NCBI GenBank assembly: GCA_964423645.1
Contig: CAYRFE010000015.1
Location: forward strand, 1-64,000
Source of the DNA: CAYRFE01 sp964423645 [NCBI: uncultured bacterium]
GTDB lineage: Bacteria; Macinerneyibacteriota; Macinerneyibacteria; Macinerneyibacteriales
Direction of reading: 5' to 3'
DNA length: 64,000 bases
Position 1 is the stretch's first letter; each line of letters begins with the position of its first letter. The notes beneath the pieces are model-generated. The model searched no databases. It was not told the DNA's origin and was given only the letters and a program-made list of their open reading frames with translations. Below are positions 15,047 through 25,149 of the stretch, in pieces. Made by a program: the position numbers and the translations under genes.

Positions 15047-16377
15047 TGCATACCATCCGTTCGAAGTTGTTCGCGCAATCTGTAGAGCACTTTATTCCCG
15101 TCTCCCGCACCGAAAAAGATCACCGCGGTATGACCCTGCACATGTTCGCCGATAAAACGCAATGCATCGTCATGTGTCGGGCAATATACGACGTCCTTTC
15201 GCACCTTACGTAAATCCTCGACCAAATGTTGTGCAGTATGTGTACCCGTTGATGCTTCCGCCGCACCATACACCGGCAACACCACAACGATTCCGTCCAT
15301 TTTCTCAAAAATCGTATAAAACTCAGTATAAAACATATTGAATCGTGAATACCGGTGTGGTTGAAACAAAACTATTTTTTTCATACCACGGTACTTGTTC
15401 TCGCATGCATCAAAGGTGACATCAATTTCTGAGGGATGATGCCCGTAATCATCGACGATCACGGTAGAGCCGTCATTATACAACTCTTGCATTCTACGTT
15501 CCGCTCCGCGACATGTCGCTAAACCGTGTGCAATGATCTCATGAGGAATACCGACATCATGAAGCGCACAATATGCACACCACGCATCAAATACCGCATG
15601 TATCCCGACAACAGACAGCGAAATACGTTTTCCATTCACGGTAAAAGAGTCATACGTGAACGAATCAGGTTGTCGTGCCGTATCCAGTGCGACCACCTGT
15701 ACTTCTCGCGTGAGTAAGGAGTGAACCTTGCTGTATGCGTGACCACCAATATAGACATTTCCGTGGAACGCATTGATAAACGATGCAAATGCCGTATTAT
15801 AAGCGCTTTCCGTCTCATAAAAATCAACATGCTCATAATCTATCGTGGTGATGAGCGCAGTACCGCGTGTGCACAACAAAAATGATGCATCGCTCTCATC
15901 AAGCTCAACAGCCATAAAACGGCCTTTCCCACGATGTGCATTCGTTTTGCTGGTCTGCAAGATACCTCCGATATAGTAAGACGCATTCTCACCTTCATAC
16001 ACCCGCAAGACCTCAGCGATCATTGACGTTGTCGTGGTTTTACCATGACTTCCTGCGACCGCTATGACGTCTTTATCATTGACCTGTCGCATCAAATAAT
16101 CCGCGCGAGAGATCAGTGGGATACCTTTATCAACCGCGGCACGCCGCTCAGGATTGTCAGCACCTGCCGCACTCGTATACACCACACATTCAACCGTGTC
16201 GTCAATATTTTCATATGCATGCCCTTCAAAGAATTGCACGCCTTTGCCGATAAGCTCTCGTGTGGTATCGGTCATACGCAGATCGGACCCCGACACCTCA
16301 AGCCCTTTTTCAAGGCAAAGACGTGCGAGTCCACTCATTCCGATACCGCCTATTCCTATCATATGAATACGTTTCAT
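15043..16377 (-). CDS. murC: UDP-N-acetylmuramate--L-alanine ligase MurC
   Basis: Adds L-alanine to UDP-MurNAc, the first amino acid of the peptidoglycan stem. The N-terminal GIGGIGMSGLA is the UDP-binding Rossmann loop. The ATP loop is AVAGSHGKTTTTSM. A central ELDESDASFL and a C-terminal VDDYGHHPSEI segment are Mur ligase hallmarks. At 444 residues it is full-length. It begins one nucleotide after the murG stop. Confidence 0.96.
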   Translation of the reverse strand: MKRIHMIGIGGIGMSGLARLCLEKGLEVSGSDLRMTDTTRELIGKGVQFFEGHAYENIDDTVECVVYTSAAGADNPERRAAVDKGIPLISRADYLMRQVNDKDVIAVAGSHGKTTTTSMIAEVLRVYEGENASYYIGGILQTSKTNAHRGKGRFMAVELDESDASFLLCTRGTALITTIDYEHVDFYETESAYNTAFASFINAFHGNVYIGGHAYSKVHSLLTREVQVVALDTARQPDSFTYDSFTVNGKRISLSVVGIHAVFDAWCAYCALHDVGIPHEIIAHGLATCRGAERRMQELYNDGSTVIVDDYGHHPSEIDVTFDACENKYRGMKKIVLFQPHRYSRFNMFYTEFYTIFEKMDGIVVVLPVYGAAEASTGTHTAQHLVEDLRKVRKDVVYCPTHDDALRFIGEHVQGHTAVIFFGAGDGNKVLYRLREQLRTDGMQ

Positions 16378-16378
16378 A

Positions 16379-17407
16379 CTATTGTTGTATCTCTTTCCAT
16401 ATTATTTCTTCCGCATTATGAGGCATGAGCGTACGGATCGATGCGCTCATGGCATCGAGCCTTCCTGAATCAGACCACAAGTCGACAAGAGCATTGCGAA
16501 GGTTATCGGCCAATGCATCCGTCTCTTTGATCACGATACCGCCGCCGCGAGTAGCGACTGCCTCAGCATTCACCTGTTGGTGATCATCCTTTGCATACGG
16601 ATAGGGTACCATAAGCATCGGTACGCCGGATACGGCGCACTCACTGACGGTCATTGCTCCGGCACGTGCGATCATGCAACGGGCATGTGCGAACACCATA
16701 TTCATATCATGCCTATATTCACATAACTCAACCCGAACACCGGGGTTTACTGCGGCGCGAATTGTATCATAATCTCTGCTGCCCGTTATCCAGAGTACGG
16801 GAATCTCCTGTTGTTCAAAAAAACCTTCATTGAGTAACGTGACTGCCGCATTATTTACGGCACGCGCCCCGAGGCTTCCTCCCATGATGACACATGTGTC
16901 CCGAGTCGCTCGTGTCGTCTTAATGTCATGGCGAACCGGATTTCCCGTCACACGCACATTGTTCTTTTTCGTAAGCCACGATATACTTTCCTCAAATGCG
17001 GTAAATACTGCACTTGCGTTTTTTTGCATCATACGCGTCACGCGTCCCGGGATCGCATTCTGTTCCATCAAATAATACGGAATACCCAAACTCCGTGCCG
17101 CACTCACGGCAAAAAATGATATATATCCTCCTGCCGCAACCACACGATCGGGTTTATACGTACGCAAAATTCGTCGTACGGCACACCATGCAGCTATATC
17201 ATGAGGCAACCACAATATATTCTCGGACGGACGCTCGATCCTAAAACCATTGAACGGGATTTTCATACCCTCCACAAGGGTTTTCTCCATTCGAGCTTCA
17301 GAGCCTATCCATGCAACGTCGGCACCATTCTGCAATGCATACAATGCAAAGGTGCCGGCAGGATAAATATGTCCGCCGGTACCTCCGGCAGTCACCACAA
17401 TTCGCAT
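16379..17407 (-). CDS. murG: UDP-GlcNAc transferase MurG
   Basis: Glycosyltransferase (GT28) that converts lipid I to lipid II on the inner membrane face. TAGGTGGHIYPA at the N-terminus binds the pyrophosphate/lipid I side. GGSLGARAVN starts the C-terminal domain, and MIARAGAMTVSECAVSGVPMLMVPYP carries the UDP-GlcNAc site. It is 342 residues. The start overlaps the ftsW stop (TAATG), with AGGAGG inside ftsW. Confidence 0.95.
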   Translation of the reverse strand: MRIVVTAGGTGGHIYPAGTFALYALQNGADVAWIGSEARMEKTLVEGMKIPFNGFRIERPSENILWLPHDIAAWCAVRRILRTYKPDRVVAAGGYISFFAVSAARSLGIPYYLMEQNAIPGRVTRMMQKNASAVFTAFEESISWLTKKNNVRVTGNPVRHDIKTTRATRDTCVIMGGSLGARAVNNAAVTLLNEGFFEQQEIPVLWITGSRDYDTIRAAVNPGVRVELCEYRHDMNMVFAHARCMIARAGAMTVSECAVSGVPMLMVPYPYAKDDHQQVNAEAVATRGGGIVIKETDALADNLRNALVDLWSDSGRLDAMSASIRTLMPHNAEEIIWKEIQQ

Positions 17408-18516
17408 TATCCTCCTCTGAGCATGTCTTTTTCAACACTGCGTAATAATCCGAACAGAAGCATGAACATTATCCCGGACGTTCGTCCATAACTGATTATC
17501 GGCAAAGTCATTCCTGTGATCGGGAAAATTCCCAGTGTCACACCGATATTTATGATGGCCTGTCCGATTATCAATGTCATCGCCAACACAGTGAAATAAA
17601 ACTGATACGCGTCTACTGCCGACTTCATCATGAACATAAGCTTTATCAATACAAGCACAAAAAGTGCGACGATGAGTAATACGAACAAAAAGCCCATCTC
17701 TTCACCGACGACCGAAAATATGAAATCGGTATGTGCTTCCGGAAGCATTTTTTTATATTCTCCGGCACCAAATCCGACACCGAAGTTTCCCCCGTGACTG
17801 AATGATAAAAGAGAAAATTTCAACTGTGAGACGGGTGCGCTTTTTCCGCTGATAAAATTGACCCACTGTTGCAAACGATGGACACGATACACTGCACCGG
17901 AGTTGAGGAACAACGCGATCGCGAGAACCGATACGGATGTCGCGATCCAAAAATATGTCAGCTTCGGCATTGCAATAAAATATAAGACCGAATACATCAC
18001 AAGCATGAATAATGCAGTTGAAAAATCTTTTTCCAAAAGCACCAGAAACGCAGTCAAGCCTGTCACGCTTAATGAACGACGAATATAAAAAGTTTTATTC
18101 TCTCCCCATTTATCGAGTGCAATACGCGTAAATTCCGCGGTAAGATACACAAGCAGTGTCAATTTCGCCCATTCTGACGGTTGGAACCGAAATACCCCTA
18201 GATTTAACCACTGTCGCGCACCGTTCACGACAATACCGAGACCGGGAAAAAACACCAATAGAAGTAAAACCATGCTTATCAGATGCATCCCGAATCCCAC
18301 CGACAAGAGTTGTCGTACATTTGTTTTCGCGCAAAATCGATAGATGAACAAGCCTACAATAAGCATAAGGACATGGCGTTTGATGAAAAATAAACCGTCT
18401 CCATAAATACGAAGACCTGCATAATAACTTGATGTCCACATACAAAAAAGTGACATGATCACAAATGCCACAATAATGATAGTGAAATCGATAAATATCC
18501 CTTTTTTAACCGCCAT
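17407..18516 (-). CDS. ftsW: Septal SEDS glycosyltransferase FtsW
   Basis: Polytopic membrane protein (about ten helices, 369 residues) that polymerises lipid II at the septum together with FtsI. Family signatures visible are GARQWLNLGVFRFQPSEWAK, PEAHTDFIFSVVGEEMGF (with the catalytic Asp) and PITGMTLPIISYG. Its start lies 11 bp inside the murD 3' end, after GAAGGAAG. Confidence 0.95.
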   Translation of the reverse strand: MAVKKGIFIDFTIIIVAFVIMSLFCMWTSSYYAGLRIYGDGLFFIKRHVLMLIVGLFIYRFCAKTNVRQLLSVGFGMHLISMVLLLLVFFPGLGIVVNGARQWLNLGVFRFQPSEWAKLTLLVYLTAEFTRIALDKWGENKTFYIRRSLSVTGLTAFLVLLEKDFSTALFMLVMYSVLYFIAMPKLTYFWIATSVSVLAIALFLNSGAVYRVHRLQQWVNFISGKSAPVSQLKFSLLSFSHGGNFGVGFGAGEYKKMLPEAHTDFIFSVVGEEMGFLFVLLIVALFVLVLIKLMFMMKSAVDAYQFYFTVLAMTLIIGQAIINIGVTLGIFPITGMTLPIISYGRTSGIMFMLLFGLLRSVEKDMLRGG

Positions 18517-19867
18517 GTTCTTCCTTCAATTGTATGACCTCGTTTTTAAACACTTTTCCTCTATGTTCAAAATTATCAAACATATCAAAACTGGCACACG
18601 CCGGCGAAAGAAGTACGACATCACCCTTGTGTGCATAGGAAAATGCCGAGCGCACCGCGTCATGCAAACTTATCGCCTCTGAAAAATCAACATCTTCACG
18701 AGTGAATAACGATCTCATTTCAGATGTGGTCTCGCCTATGATGATCACCATACGACAATATGTTCGTATAAGCGGAACAAGAGGCGAGAAATCACTCTTT
18801 TTCGCTGCATCGCCACCGAGAATAGCCACAATTTTCGTATGTGGATATGAAATGAGTGCTTTTTCGGTCGAATCAACGTTTGTGCCCTTTGAGTCATTGA
18901 CAAATTCCACACCATCTATCTCAGCGACATATTCCAAGCGATGTTCAATACCCTTAAAGGTTTTCAACACCGACCGCAAAGCCTCCATATCGGTGATATA
19001 ACGCCATGAAAGCGCAATCGCCGCAAGAACATTTTCTACATTATGTGCACCGGGCAGACGTAATTCATGCACCCGGATGATATCATTCAACTTTGAGGCA
19101 TCACGCATCACTATCAGATCACCCATGACATATGCTCCCTGCGCAACCGGTTGAGACTTATGAAACATATACACTTTTCCCGGTGCATGATCGGCGCATT
19201 CTTTTGCGGGGTCATTTTCGGCATTTAAAACCAAAAGGTCATCAGGTCCTTGTGTTTCGTAAATACGTTGTTTCGCTGCGGTATATCCTGCAAATCCGTT
19301 ATCATACCTATTGAGATGATCCGGCGTAATATTGGTTATCAACGCTGCTTCACAGCGAAAAGTTTTGATCGCTTCTAACTGGTACGACGATATCTCGCAT
19401 ATAAAATAATCGTACTCTTTATCAACATAATCACACAACGGAAACCCGATATTCCCCGTCAACGCAGATTTCAATCCTTGTGCCCGGAATATCTCATAAA
19501 CCAAGGTGGTCGTTGTCGATTTTCCGTTTGTTCCGGTAATACCGATTATTTTTTGCGAAGAATTCATATGCATCCACGCAAATTCAAGTTCGGAAATAAT
19601 GGTCATATGCTCAGCGACCTTGCGGATATACGGACTCCGGGGATCTATCCCGGGAGAAATAACCGCGGTATCGCAGTGCGGGAAAAACGTATCGGTATTT
19701 TCAACCTCATAGGCAATGCCGTGATTGTCAAGCATTTTAAAATTGGCTTCATTTCCGGCCGTACGTGCACGCTCGGTCACATATACATCCATGCCCTTAC
19801 GCTTTGCAAGCAATGCCGCCGACAAACCGCTTTTTCCGAGTCCGATTATAAGAACACCTTTTGCCAC
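18506..19867 (-). CDS. murD: UDP-N-acetylmuramoyl-alanine--D-glutamate ligase MurD
   Basis: Adds D-glutamate to UDP-MurNAc-L-Ala. It shows the N-terminal GLGKSGLSAA, the ATP loop GITGTNGKSTTTTL, NITPDHLNRY and the late FVNDSKGTNVDST segment typical of MurD. It is 453 residues and starts with GTG at 19867 after AAGGAG. It lies in the usual mraY-murD-ftsW order. Confidence 0.96.
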   Translation of the reverse strand: MAKGVLIIGLGKSGLSAALLAKRKGMDVYVTERARTAGNEANFKMLDNHGIAYEVENTDTFFPHCDTAVISPGIDPRSPYIRKVAEHMTIISELEFAWMHMNSSQKIIGITGTNGKSTTTTLVYEIFRAQGLKSALTGNIGFPLCDYVDKEYDYFICEISSYQLEAIKTFRCEAALITNITPDHLNRYDNGFAGYTAAKQRIYETQGPDDLLVLNAENDPAKECADHAPGKVYMFHKSQPVAQGAYVMGDLIVMRDASKLNDIIRVHELRLPGAHNVENVLAAIALSWRYITDMEALRSVLKTFKGIEHRLEYVAEIDGVEFVNDSKGTNVDSTEKALISYPHTKIVAILGGDAAKKSDFSPLVPLIRTYCRMVIIIGETTSEMRSLFTREDVDFSEAISLHDAVRSAFSYAHKGDVVLLSPACASFDMFDNFEHRGKVFKNEVIQLKEEHGG

Positions 19868-19879
19868 ACATTCTCCTTT

Positions 19880-20965
19880 TTATTGCAACTTCAACGTACT
19901 TAATCCCACTAGTGCAAACATTATACCCAATATCCAAAACCGAACCGTGACCTTTGATTCACTCCACCCCATTTTTTCAAAATGGTGATGAAGGGGTGCC
20001 AACAAGAAAAGCCGTTTCCCCTTTGTCGCTTTAAAATAAAATATTTGTAAGATCACCGATAACGCCTCCATGACAAATACTCCGCCGATGATTATCAGCA
20101 AAATTTCTCTTTTCAGCAATACGGCGACGATACCCAGTGCACCGCCAAGTGCCATTGAACCGGTATCACCCATGAAGACGCCTGCCGGGTATGCATTAAA
20201 CCACAAAAATCCCAATGCTGCACCGACAATAGCAAGACAAAACACCGTCAGCTCTCCGGTTCCCGGTAAAAACGGAATATTTAAATAATCGGCAAAATTC
20301 TTATGTCCCGTGACATACGCAATCGCGGCATAGGCCATGATCGCCACACCGACATTACCGATAGCTAATCCGTCAAGCCCGTCGGTGAGATTAACTGCGT
20401 TCGACGTACCCATGATCACGAACATAACAAACGGAATATAAAGCCATCCGAGATTTGCAAAATAATATTTAAAGAACGGCACCGTTATCGCGGCTCGAAG
20501 TTGATCATCATACGGAAAATAATACAGGTAAAACCCGACCGCTAATCCCAATAATGCCTGTGCGATCAGTTTGTACCGTGCAATAACACCTTCGGGATTT
20601 TTTTTGGTAATTTTCAAAAAATCATCCAAAAAGCCTAATGCACCCAACCATACAACCACTATTAACGGTAATATCGTATACGGGCTTGAGAGGTCCCCCC
20701 ATATTAACGTGGATACTACCACGGAAAGAATGATCATAAGTCCGCCCATACTCGGTGTTCCCGATTTCAGTTGATGACTATCCGGTACAAAATCACGTAT
20801 ATGCGAAAATTTGATACGCTTCAAAAACCTGATTATCATCGGCCCGAATATAAAACTGATCAAAAGCGCCGTAATGAGCGCATAGGCAGATCGGATCGTA
20901 ATATAGCGAAACACATTAAATGCCGACACATAGCCGGCAAATGCTTTTATGATATAGTAAAACAC
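19880..20965 (-). CDS. mraY: Phospho-MurNAc-pentapeptide transferase MraY
   Basis: Ten-helix inner-membrane enzyme that forms lipid I from UDP-MurNAc-pentapeptide and undecaprenyl phosphate. Conserved cytosolic segments are GTPSMGG, NAVNLTDGLDGLAIG (catalytic Asp), GFLWFNAYPAGVFMGDTG and the HHHFEKMGWSE loop. It is 361 residues. The start is GTG after AAGGAG, inside the murF 3' end (19 bp overlap). Confidence 0.96.
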   Translation of the reverse strand: MFYYIIKAFAGYVSAFNVFRYITIRSAYALITALLISFIFGPMIIRFLKRIKFSHIRDFVPDSHQLKSGTPSMGGLMIILSVVVSTLIWGDLSSPYTILPLIVVVWLGALGFLDDFLKITKKNPEGVIARYKLIAQALLGLAVGFYLYYFPYDDQLRAAITVPFFKYYFANLGWLYIPFVMFVIMGTSNAVNLTDGLDGLAIGNVGVAIMAYAAIAYVTGHKNFADYLNIPFLPGTGELTVFCLAIVGAALGFLWFNAYPAGVFMGDTGSMALGGALGIVAVLLKREILLIIIGGVFVMEALSVILQIFYFKATKGKRLFLLAPLHHHFEKMGWSESKVTVRFWILGIMFALVGLSTLKLQ

Positions 20966-22293
20966 GATACTTTCTCCTTTATTCGTGTAAACACATCTTC
21001 CATTCTCATCCCCCGTGAGCCCTTAAAAAACATCACATCATAATTAACCATTGCACGTTCCATATCACGAATACATTCTTCCTTATCCATATAAAACTTG
21101 AATTCCGAAAAATCATCACGTAGTGCGAAAAACTCTTGCCCCACACAATAGACATCAGCACCGGTATCAAGTGCAGTTTTGAGTACTTCACGGTGAAATG
21201 ACCCGCTTTCAACACCAAGTTCAAGCATATCGCCCAAACATAACGCGACACGCTTATCACCGTACCGCGCACAATTTCGAAGCGCTTCAAGCATCGCATT
21301 CGGAGATGCATTATAAGTGTCATTGATCAATATTTTTCCTTGCAATGTATGCACCTCAGCGCGTTTCGGACTCACTTTCAGCGTACTCAATGCTTTCTGT
21401 ATTGTTTCTGCCGATAGTCCCACGCGAAGTGCGATAATGACGGCAGGGATTGCATTATATACATTAAAATCACCCCACAAGGGCAAACGATATCTTTTTT
21501 TATTATACGTAAATTCGGTAAAATCCGTCTCTATCCGAGTATAGGAGAAACGATGCGTGACCGTATCGCTTTGTCCGAATAGTTCAGTATCGGGATAATG
21601 CTCCTTGACATGTTGAAGCCATTCGTTATCACCATTTGCAAGTTTGAGCCCCTCTTCGCGAACGAAGGCAAATAATTCCGTTTTCCCTTCATAGATCGCT
21701 TCTATTGAATGCATAAATTCCATATGAACGGGAGCGATCGTGGTCACGATCCCCACATTCGGTTTGACCGCGCGTGCTAAACGTCCAATATCTCCCGGAT
21801 GATCCATACCCATTTCAAGCACCACAGTATCTTTGTCATAATTATTGATATACGAACAAGGAACTCCCCACTCAGTGTTAAGATTCCCTTGGGTTGAACC
21901 TGTAGCGGAATGAGCACTGAGTATATGCGCACAAATATCTTTCGTTGTTGTTTTGCCGTTTGAACCTGTCACCGCTACTATATACTGCTCCGGACGCGCG
22001 TGTCGCAGTTGACTGCATATATCAAGAAGCGTGCGAGGCACATCGTCGGTAATAAGCATCGGTACAGTACCGGTAAAATCGTGCGGTTCATACTCGGCGA
22101 TAATTGCCTGAGCACCTGCAGCAACCGCGGCATTGATATATATATGCGCATCAACAGTCAACCCCTTGTGTGCGGCAAAAAGCGTTCCCTGTGTCACCGA
22201 CCGTGAATCGATTGCCAACGAAGAAAACACAAAGCCGTTGTCCCATCTCCCGACGGTATATGAATGATACACTGATGCATGATCGATCTTCAT
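20947..22293 (-). CDS. murF: UDP-MurNAc-tripeptide--D-Ala-D-Ala ligase MurF
   Basis: Adds the D-Ala-D-Ala dipeptide, the last cytosolic step of the stem peptide. The ATP loop is AVTGSNGKTTTKDI, followed by LEMGMDHPGDI (MurF type) and NDTYNASPNAMLEAL. It is 448 residues. It follows ftsI directly; murE, normally between them, is absent here. The GSNGKTTTKD and DTYNASP motifs identify MurF rather than MurE. Confidence 0.95.
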   Translation of the reverse strand: MKIDHASVYHSYTVGRWDNGFVFSSLAIDSRSVTQGTLFAAHKGLTVDAHIYINAAVAAGAQAIIAEYEPHDFTGTVPMLITDDVPRTLLDICSQLRHARPEQYIVAVTGSNGKTTTKDICAHILSAHSATGSTQGNLNTEWGVPCSYINNYDKDTVVLEMGMDHPGDIGRLARAVKPNVGIVTTIAPVHMEFMHSIEAIYEGKTELFAFVREEGLKLANGDNEWLQHVKEHYPDTELFGQSDTVTHRFSYTRIETDFTEFTYNKKRYRLPLWGDFNVYNAIPAVIIALRVGLSAETIQKALSTLKVSPKRAEVHTLQGKILINDTYNASPNAMLEALRNCARYGDKRVALCLGDMLELGVESGSFHREVLKTALDTGADVYCVGQEFFALRDDFSEFKFYMDKEECIRDMERAMVNYDVMFFKGSRGMRMEDVFTRIKEKVSCFTIS

Positions 22294-22295
22294 AC

Positions 22296-23966
22296 TTACA
22301 TCCCGTTATACCGCATGATACTTGCGGTAATTTTTTTAAAGATCGGTGCGATGGTTTCGCCTGCATAATCGCTTTTTTGCGGTTGATTCATCATGATCCC
22401 CACGACATATCTCGGATTATCAGCAGGGAAGAATCCGACAAATGTGCCGATAACTCTATCGCGATTGGTATACTTTGATGAACGGTCATATACAATCGAT
22501 GTTCCCGTTTTGGCTGCAATTCGTATACCGTCAATATGTGCTTTTTTTGCGGTCCCGTCATCCACGACATGCACAAGCATGGCCGACAAACGTTTTGCGG
22601 TATCGACGCTGATCACACGGCGAATCGTAAGCGGCATGACCTCCACTTGACGACCGTCGGAATAGCTTATCCGCTTGACGATATGCAATTGATTCAACAC
22701 ACCGTCATTTGCGATCGTTGCATACGCTGCGGTCAATCGCACAAGATTGGTCGCGATACCATAGCCGATCGATACTGATCCGACATCAGATTTTCCCCAT
22801 TTATCGACACTTCGCAATTCAGATACCCGTTCTCCGCTCAACTCGAGATTCTTTTTCTCTAAAAATCCGAATCTTTTTATATAATTATAGAGTGTGTTTT
22901 TTCCGATAAGATCGGCGATCTTGACCACACCCACATTACTTGAACGTTCTAATATTCCCCGTACGGTAAGATCTTTGTTTTTTAACGTATCGCGAAAAGT
23001 GACCGAATGATAGGTGATCAAACCGTTGTTACAGTTAAAAACATCGTTTTCTTTGATCGTTTGCTCTTCTAGGCCGGCGGCGACCGCGACAACTTTAAAG
23101 CTCGATCCCGGTTCAAATTGATATGAAACCGCCGTATTCTGCAAAATCTCCGGATTTGAAATCTGATTAAATCGGTTGGGATTAAAGGACGGATAATTTG
23201 CCAATGCCAATATTTCACCATTTTTCGGGTCAATTACCACCGCTGAGATACTCTGCGGCTGATATTGCCCATATCCCCACGCCAACGCTTCTTCGACAAA
23301 ATATTGAATATTCTCATCAATTGTAAGATATACATCTGCACCGTCAACTGCAACTTCATGCGTTGTTTCGGCGCTTACTCCGGAAAGTAATGTATCAAAT
23401 TCTTTTTCAATACCGGATGTTTGGTCTGCATAATTGATGTATCCGACAATATGAGATGCGAATGTATTTTGCGGATACAGGCGTATCGGATCATCCAATT
23501 CACATCGAAGCCCGCTTATTTTTTTTTCTCCCTGTACAATATCATCGATCAATTCTTCGTCAACACGTCTACCCACGACAATATACCGTTGCTTTTGAGC
23601 AAGATTTTCAAGAAATTTCGCTTTATCTACATCAAAGCGACGCAAGACCAGTTCGATCAATGCCTGCTTATCTTTTTCAAGCACTGCGCTTGCATCAACG
23701 ATCACACGATATTTATAAACTGTTGTCGCCAATAAATCACCGCTGCGCGAATAAATGTTACCGCGAAGCGGTGTGAATATTCGCTGATTACTTAATTTAC
23801 TTTTTTCAACTTTTTTATATAAGGTCGGAGCTTCTTTTGAGACCGCACTCACATTCAGCACCTGCACGAGAAACAGTTTGATCACTATAATAACAAAACC
23901 GGTCGCCAATACTGCGATCAATAACATCCCGCGATTATACATGTATGTAGGAAAGCGCTCTCTCAC
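22296..23966 (-). CDS. ftsI: Septal transpeptidase FtsI (PBP3)
   Basis: Bitopic penicillin-binding protein that crosslinks septal peptidoglycan with FtsW. One transmembrane helix lies near the N-terminus (LLIAVLATGFVIIVIKLFLV). A dimerisation domain begins TPLRGNIYSRSG. Catalytic motifs are S-x-x-K in EPGSSFKVV, S-x-N in RSSNVGVV, and KTG in AAKTGTSIVYD. I chose GTG at 23966, which overlaps the ftsL stop as GTGA with AGAGGA upstream. A longer form from 24026 would run 64 bp into ftsL. Confidence 0.95.
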   Translation of the reverse strand: MRERFPTYMYNRGMLLIAVLATGFVIIVIKLFLVQVLNVSAVSKEAPTLYKKVEKSKLSNQRIFTPLRGNIYSRSGDLLATTVYKYRVIVDASAVLEKDKQALIELVLRRFDVDKAKFLENLAQKQRYIVVGRRVDEELIDDIVQGEKKISGLRCELDDPIRLYPQNTFASHIVGYINYADQTSGIEKEFDTLLSGVSAETTHEVAVDGADVYLTIDENIQYFVEEALAWGYGQYQPQSISAVVIDPKNGEILALANYPSFNPNRFNQISNPEILQNTAVSYQFEPGSSFKVVAVAAGLEEQTIKENDVFNCNNGLITYHSVTFRDTLKNKDLTVRGILERSSNVGVVKIADLIGKNTLYNYIKRFGFLEKKNLELSGERVSELRSVDKWGKSDVGSVSIGYGIATNLVRLTAAYATIANDGVLNQLHIVKRISYSDGRQVEVMPLTIRRVISVDTAKRLSAMLVHVVDDGTAKKAHIDGIRIAAKTGTSIVYDRSSKYTNRDRVIGTFVGFFPADNPRYVVGIMMNQPQKSDYAGETIAPIFKKITASIMRYNGM

Positions 23967-24226
23967 TTCCCGTCCTCTCCTGAAAAACGAGCCCACTGCT
24001 CGGTATATCCTCGAGCAATTGCCCATGAATAAAGGTTATCAACATTCGTTTTTCTCGAATACGCAACATTAAGATGTCTGTTCTCAAGTTTAAGCACAAT
24101 TATCTCTTCGCGTAACCGATAAATATCACCCTTTACACGCTCTTTTTCTATATACAATGCCGCCTCAATGACAAATATTACGATCAGAACAAATATAACG
24201 ATCACAAAATACCGGAAAAATTTCAT
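23963..24226 (-). CDS. ftsL: Probable cell division protein FtsL
   Basis: This 87-residue bitopic protein has a single N-terminal helix (FFRYFVIVIFVLIVIFVIEA). A short coiled-coil follows (EKERVKGDIYRLREEIIVLKLENRHL), the FtsL/DivIC-like plan. Sequence identity in this family is always low, so the call rests on size, topology and position between rsmH (ATGA overlap) and ftsI. Confidence 0.8.
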   Translation of the reverse strand: MKFFRYFVIVIFVLIVIFVIEAALYIEKERVKGDIYRLREEIIVLKLENRHLNVAYSRKTNVDNLYSWAIARGYTEQWARFSGEDGK

Positions 24227-25149
24227 ATCTTCTCCACAATCCGCATCTTCGCGCTCCGTGAACGGGGATTATCGGACTGTTCCACCTCCGTGGGCAGGAT
24301 CACCTTTTTATGCACCACACGAACTTGTGCTTCATGACCACATGTACATATCGGCATACGCGCATCACAAATGCATTTGGTACTCTCACGCTTAAACAAT
24401 TGCTTTACTATACGATCCTCAAGTGAATGATACGATATAACACACAAACGTCCTTCTTTATTCAATGCATCGATCGCATGCTTCAAACCTTTTTCCAATG
24501 CATCCAACTCTCCGTTGACCGCAATACGAAGCGCTTGAAATGTCCTCGTTGCAGGATGAATATGCATGCTGTGCCGTTCTTTTGAAGAGAAACAGCTACC
24601 GACAATATCTGCAAGCTCTTTGGTTGAGTGTATCGGTCTGCTTTGACAGATTTTACGTGCGATCTGACGAGAACGACGCTCTTCACCATACATGAATATA
24701 ATATCAGCCAATTCTTTTTCAGGAGTGTGATTCACTATATCTTCTGCGGTGATCGGCATTTCATCACTCATACGCATATCAAGAGGCGCATCTTCACGAA
24801 ATGAGAACCCGCGGTGCGCAGCATCAAGCTGATGCGATGACACACCCAAATCCATCAGAATTCCGTCGAATCCGCCAAAGGTCTCCAGCTGTTGCCAAAG
24901 CGTTTCAGATGAAAAATTGTCTCGGTATACGCGCACATTGTCATATCCTGAAAATACTCCCGCGACATGACTGACCGCATCCGCATCCTGGTCAACGCCA
25001 ATATATAAACCGTTTTTAATATCCAAATGTTTTACAATTTCCATACCGTGCCCCCCTCCGCCCATGGTTAGATCAAGATACCTCCCGCACGACGTGATCT
25101 TAAGCCCCTCGATCACTTCCGCCAACAGAACCGGCTTGTGGTATGTCAT
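24223..25149 (-). CDS. rsmH: 16S rRNA (cytosine1402-N4)-methyltransferase RsmH
   Basis: Methylates the N4 amine of C1402 in 16S rRNA. Visible signatures are HKPVLLAEVIEGL, DLTMGGGGH (SAM loop), GILMDLGVSSHQLD, GFSFREDAPLDMRM and the late CVISYHSLEDRIVKQ. It is 308 residues and complete. It is also called mraW and is translationally coupled to mraZ (overlap). Confidence 0.97.
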   Translation of the reverse strand: MTYHKPVLLAEVIEGLKITSCGRYLDLTMGGGGHGMEIVKHLDIKNGLYIGVDQDADAVSHVAGVFSGYDNVRVYRDNFSSETLWQQLETFGGFDGILMDLGVSSHQLDAAHRGFSFREDAPLDMRMSDEMPITAEDIVNHTPEKELADIIFMYGEERRSRQIARKICQSRPIHSTKELADIVGSCFSSKERHSMHIHPATRTFQALRIAVNGELDALEKGLKHAIDALNKEGRLCVISYHSLEDRIVKQLFKRESTKCICDARMPICTCGHEAQVRVVHKKVILPTEVEQSDNPRSRSAKMRIVEKI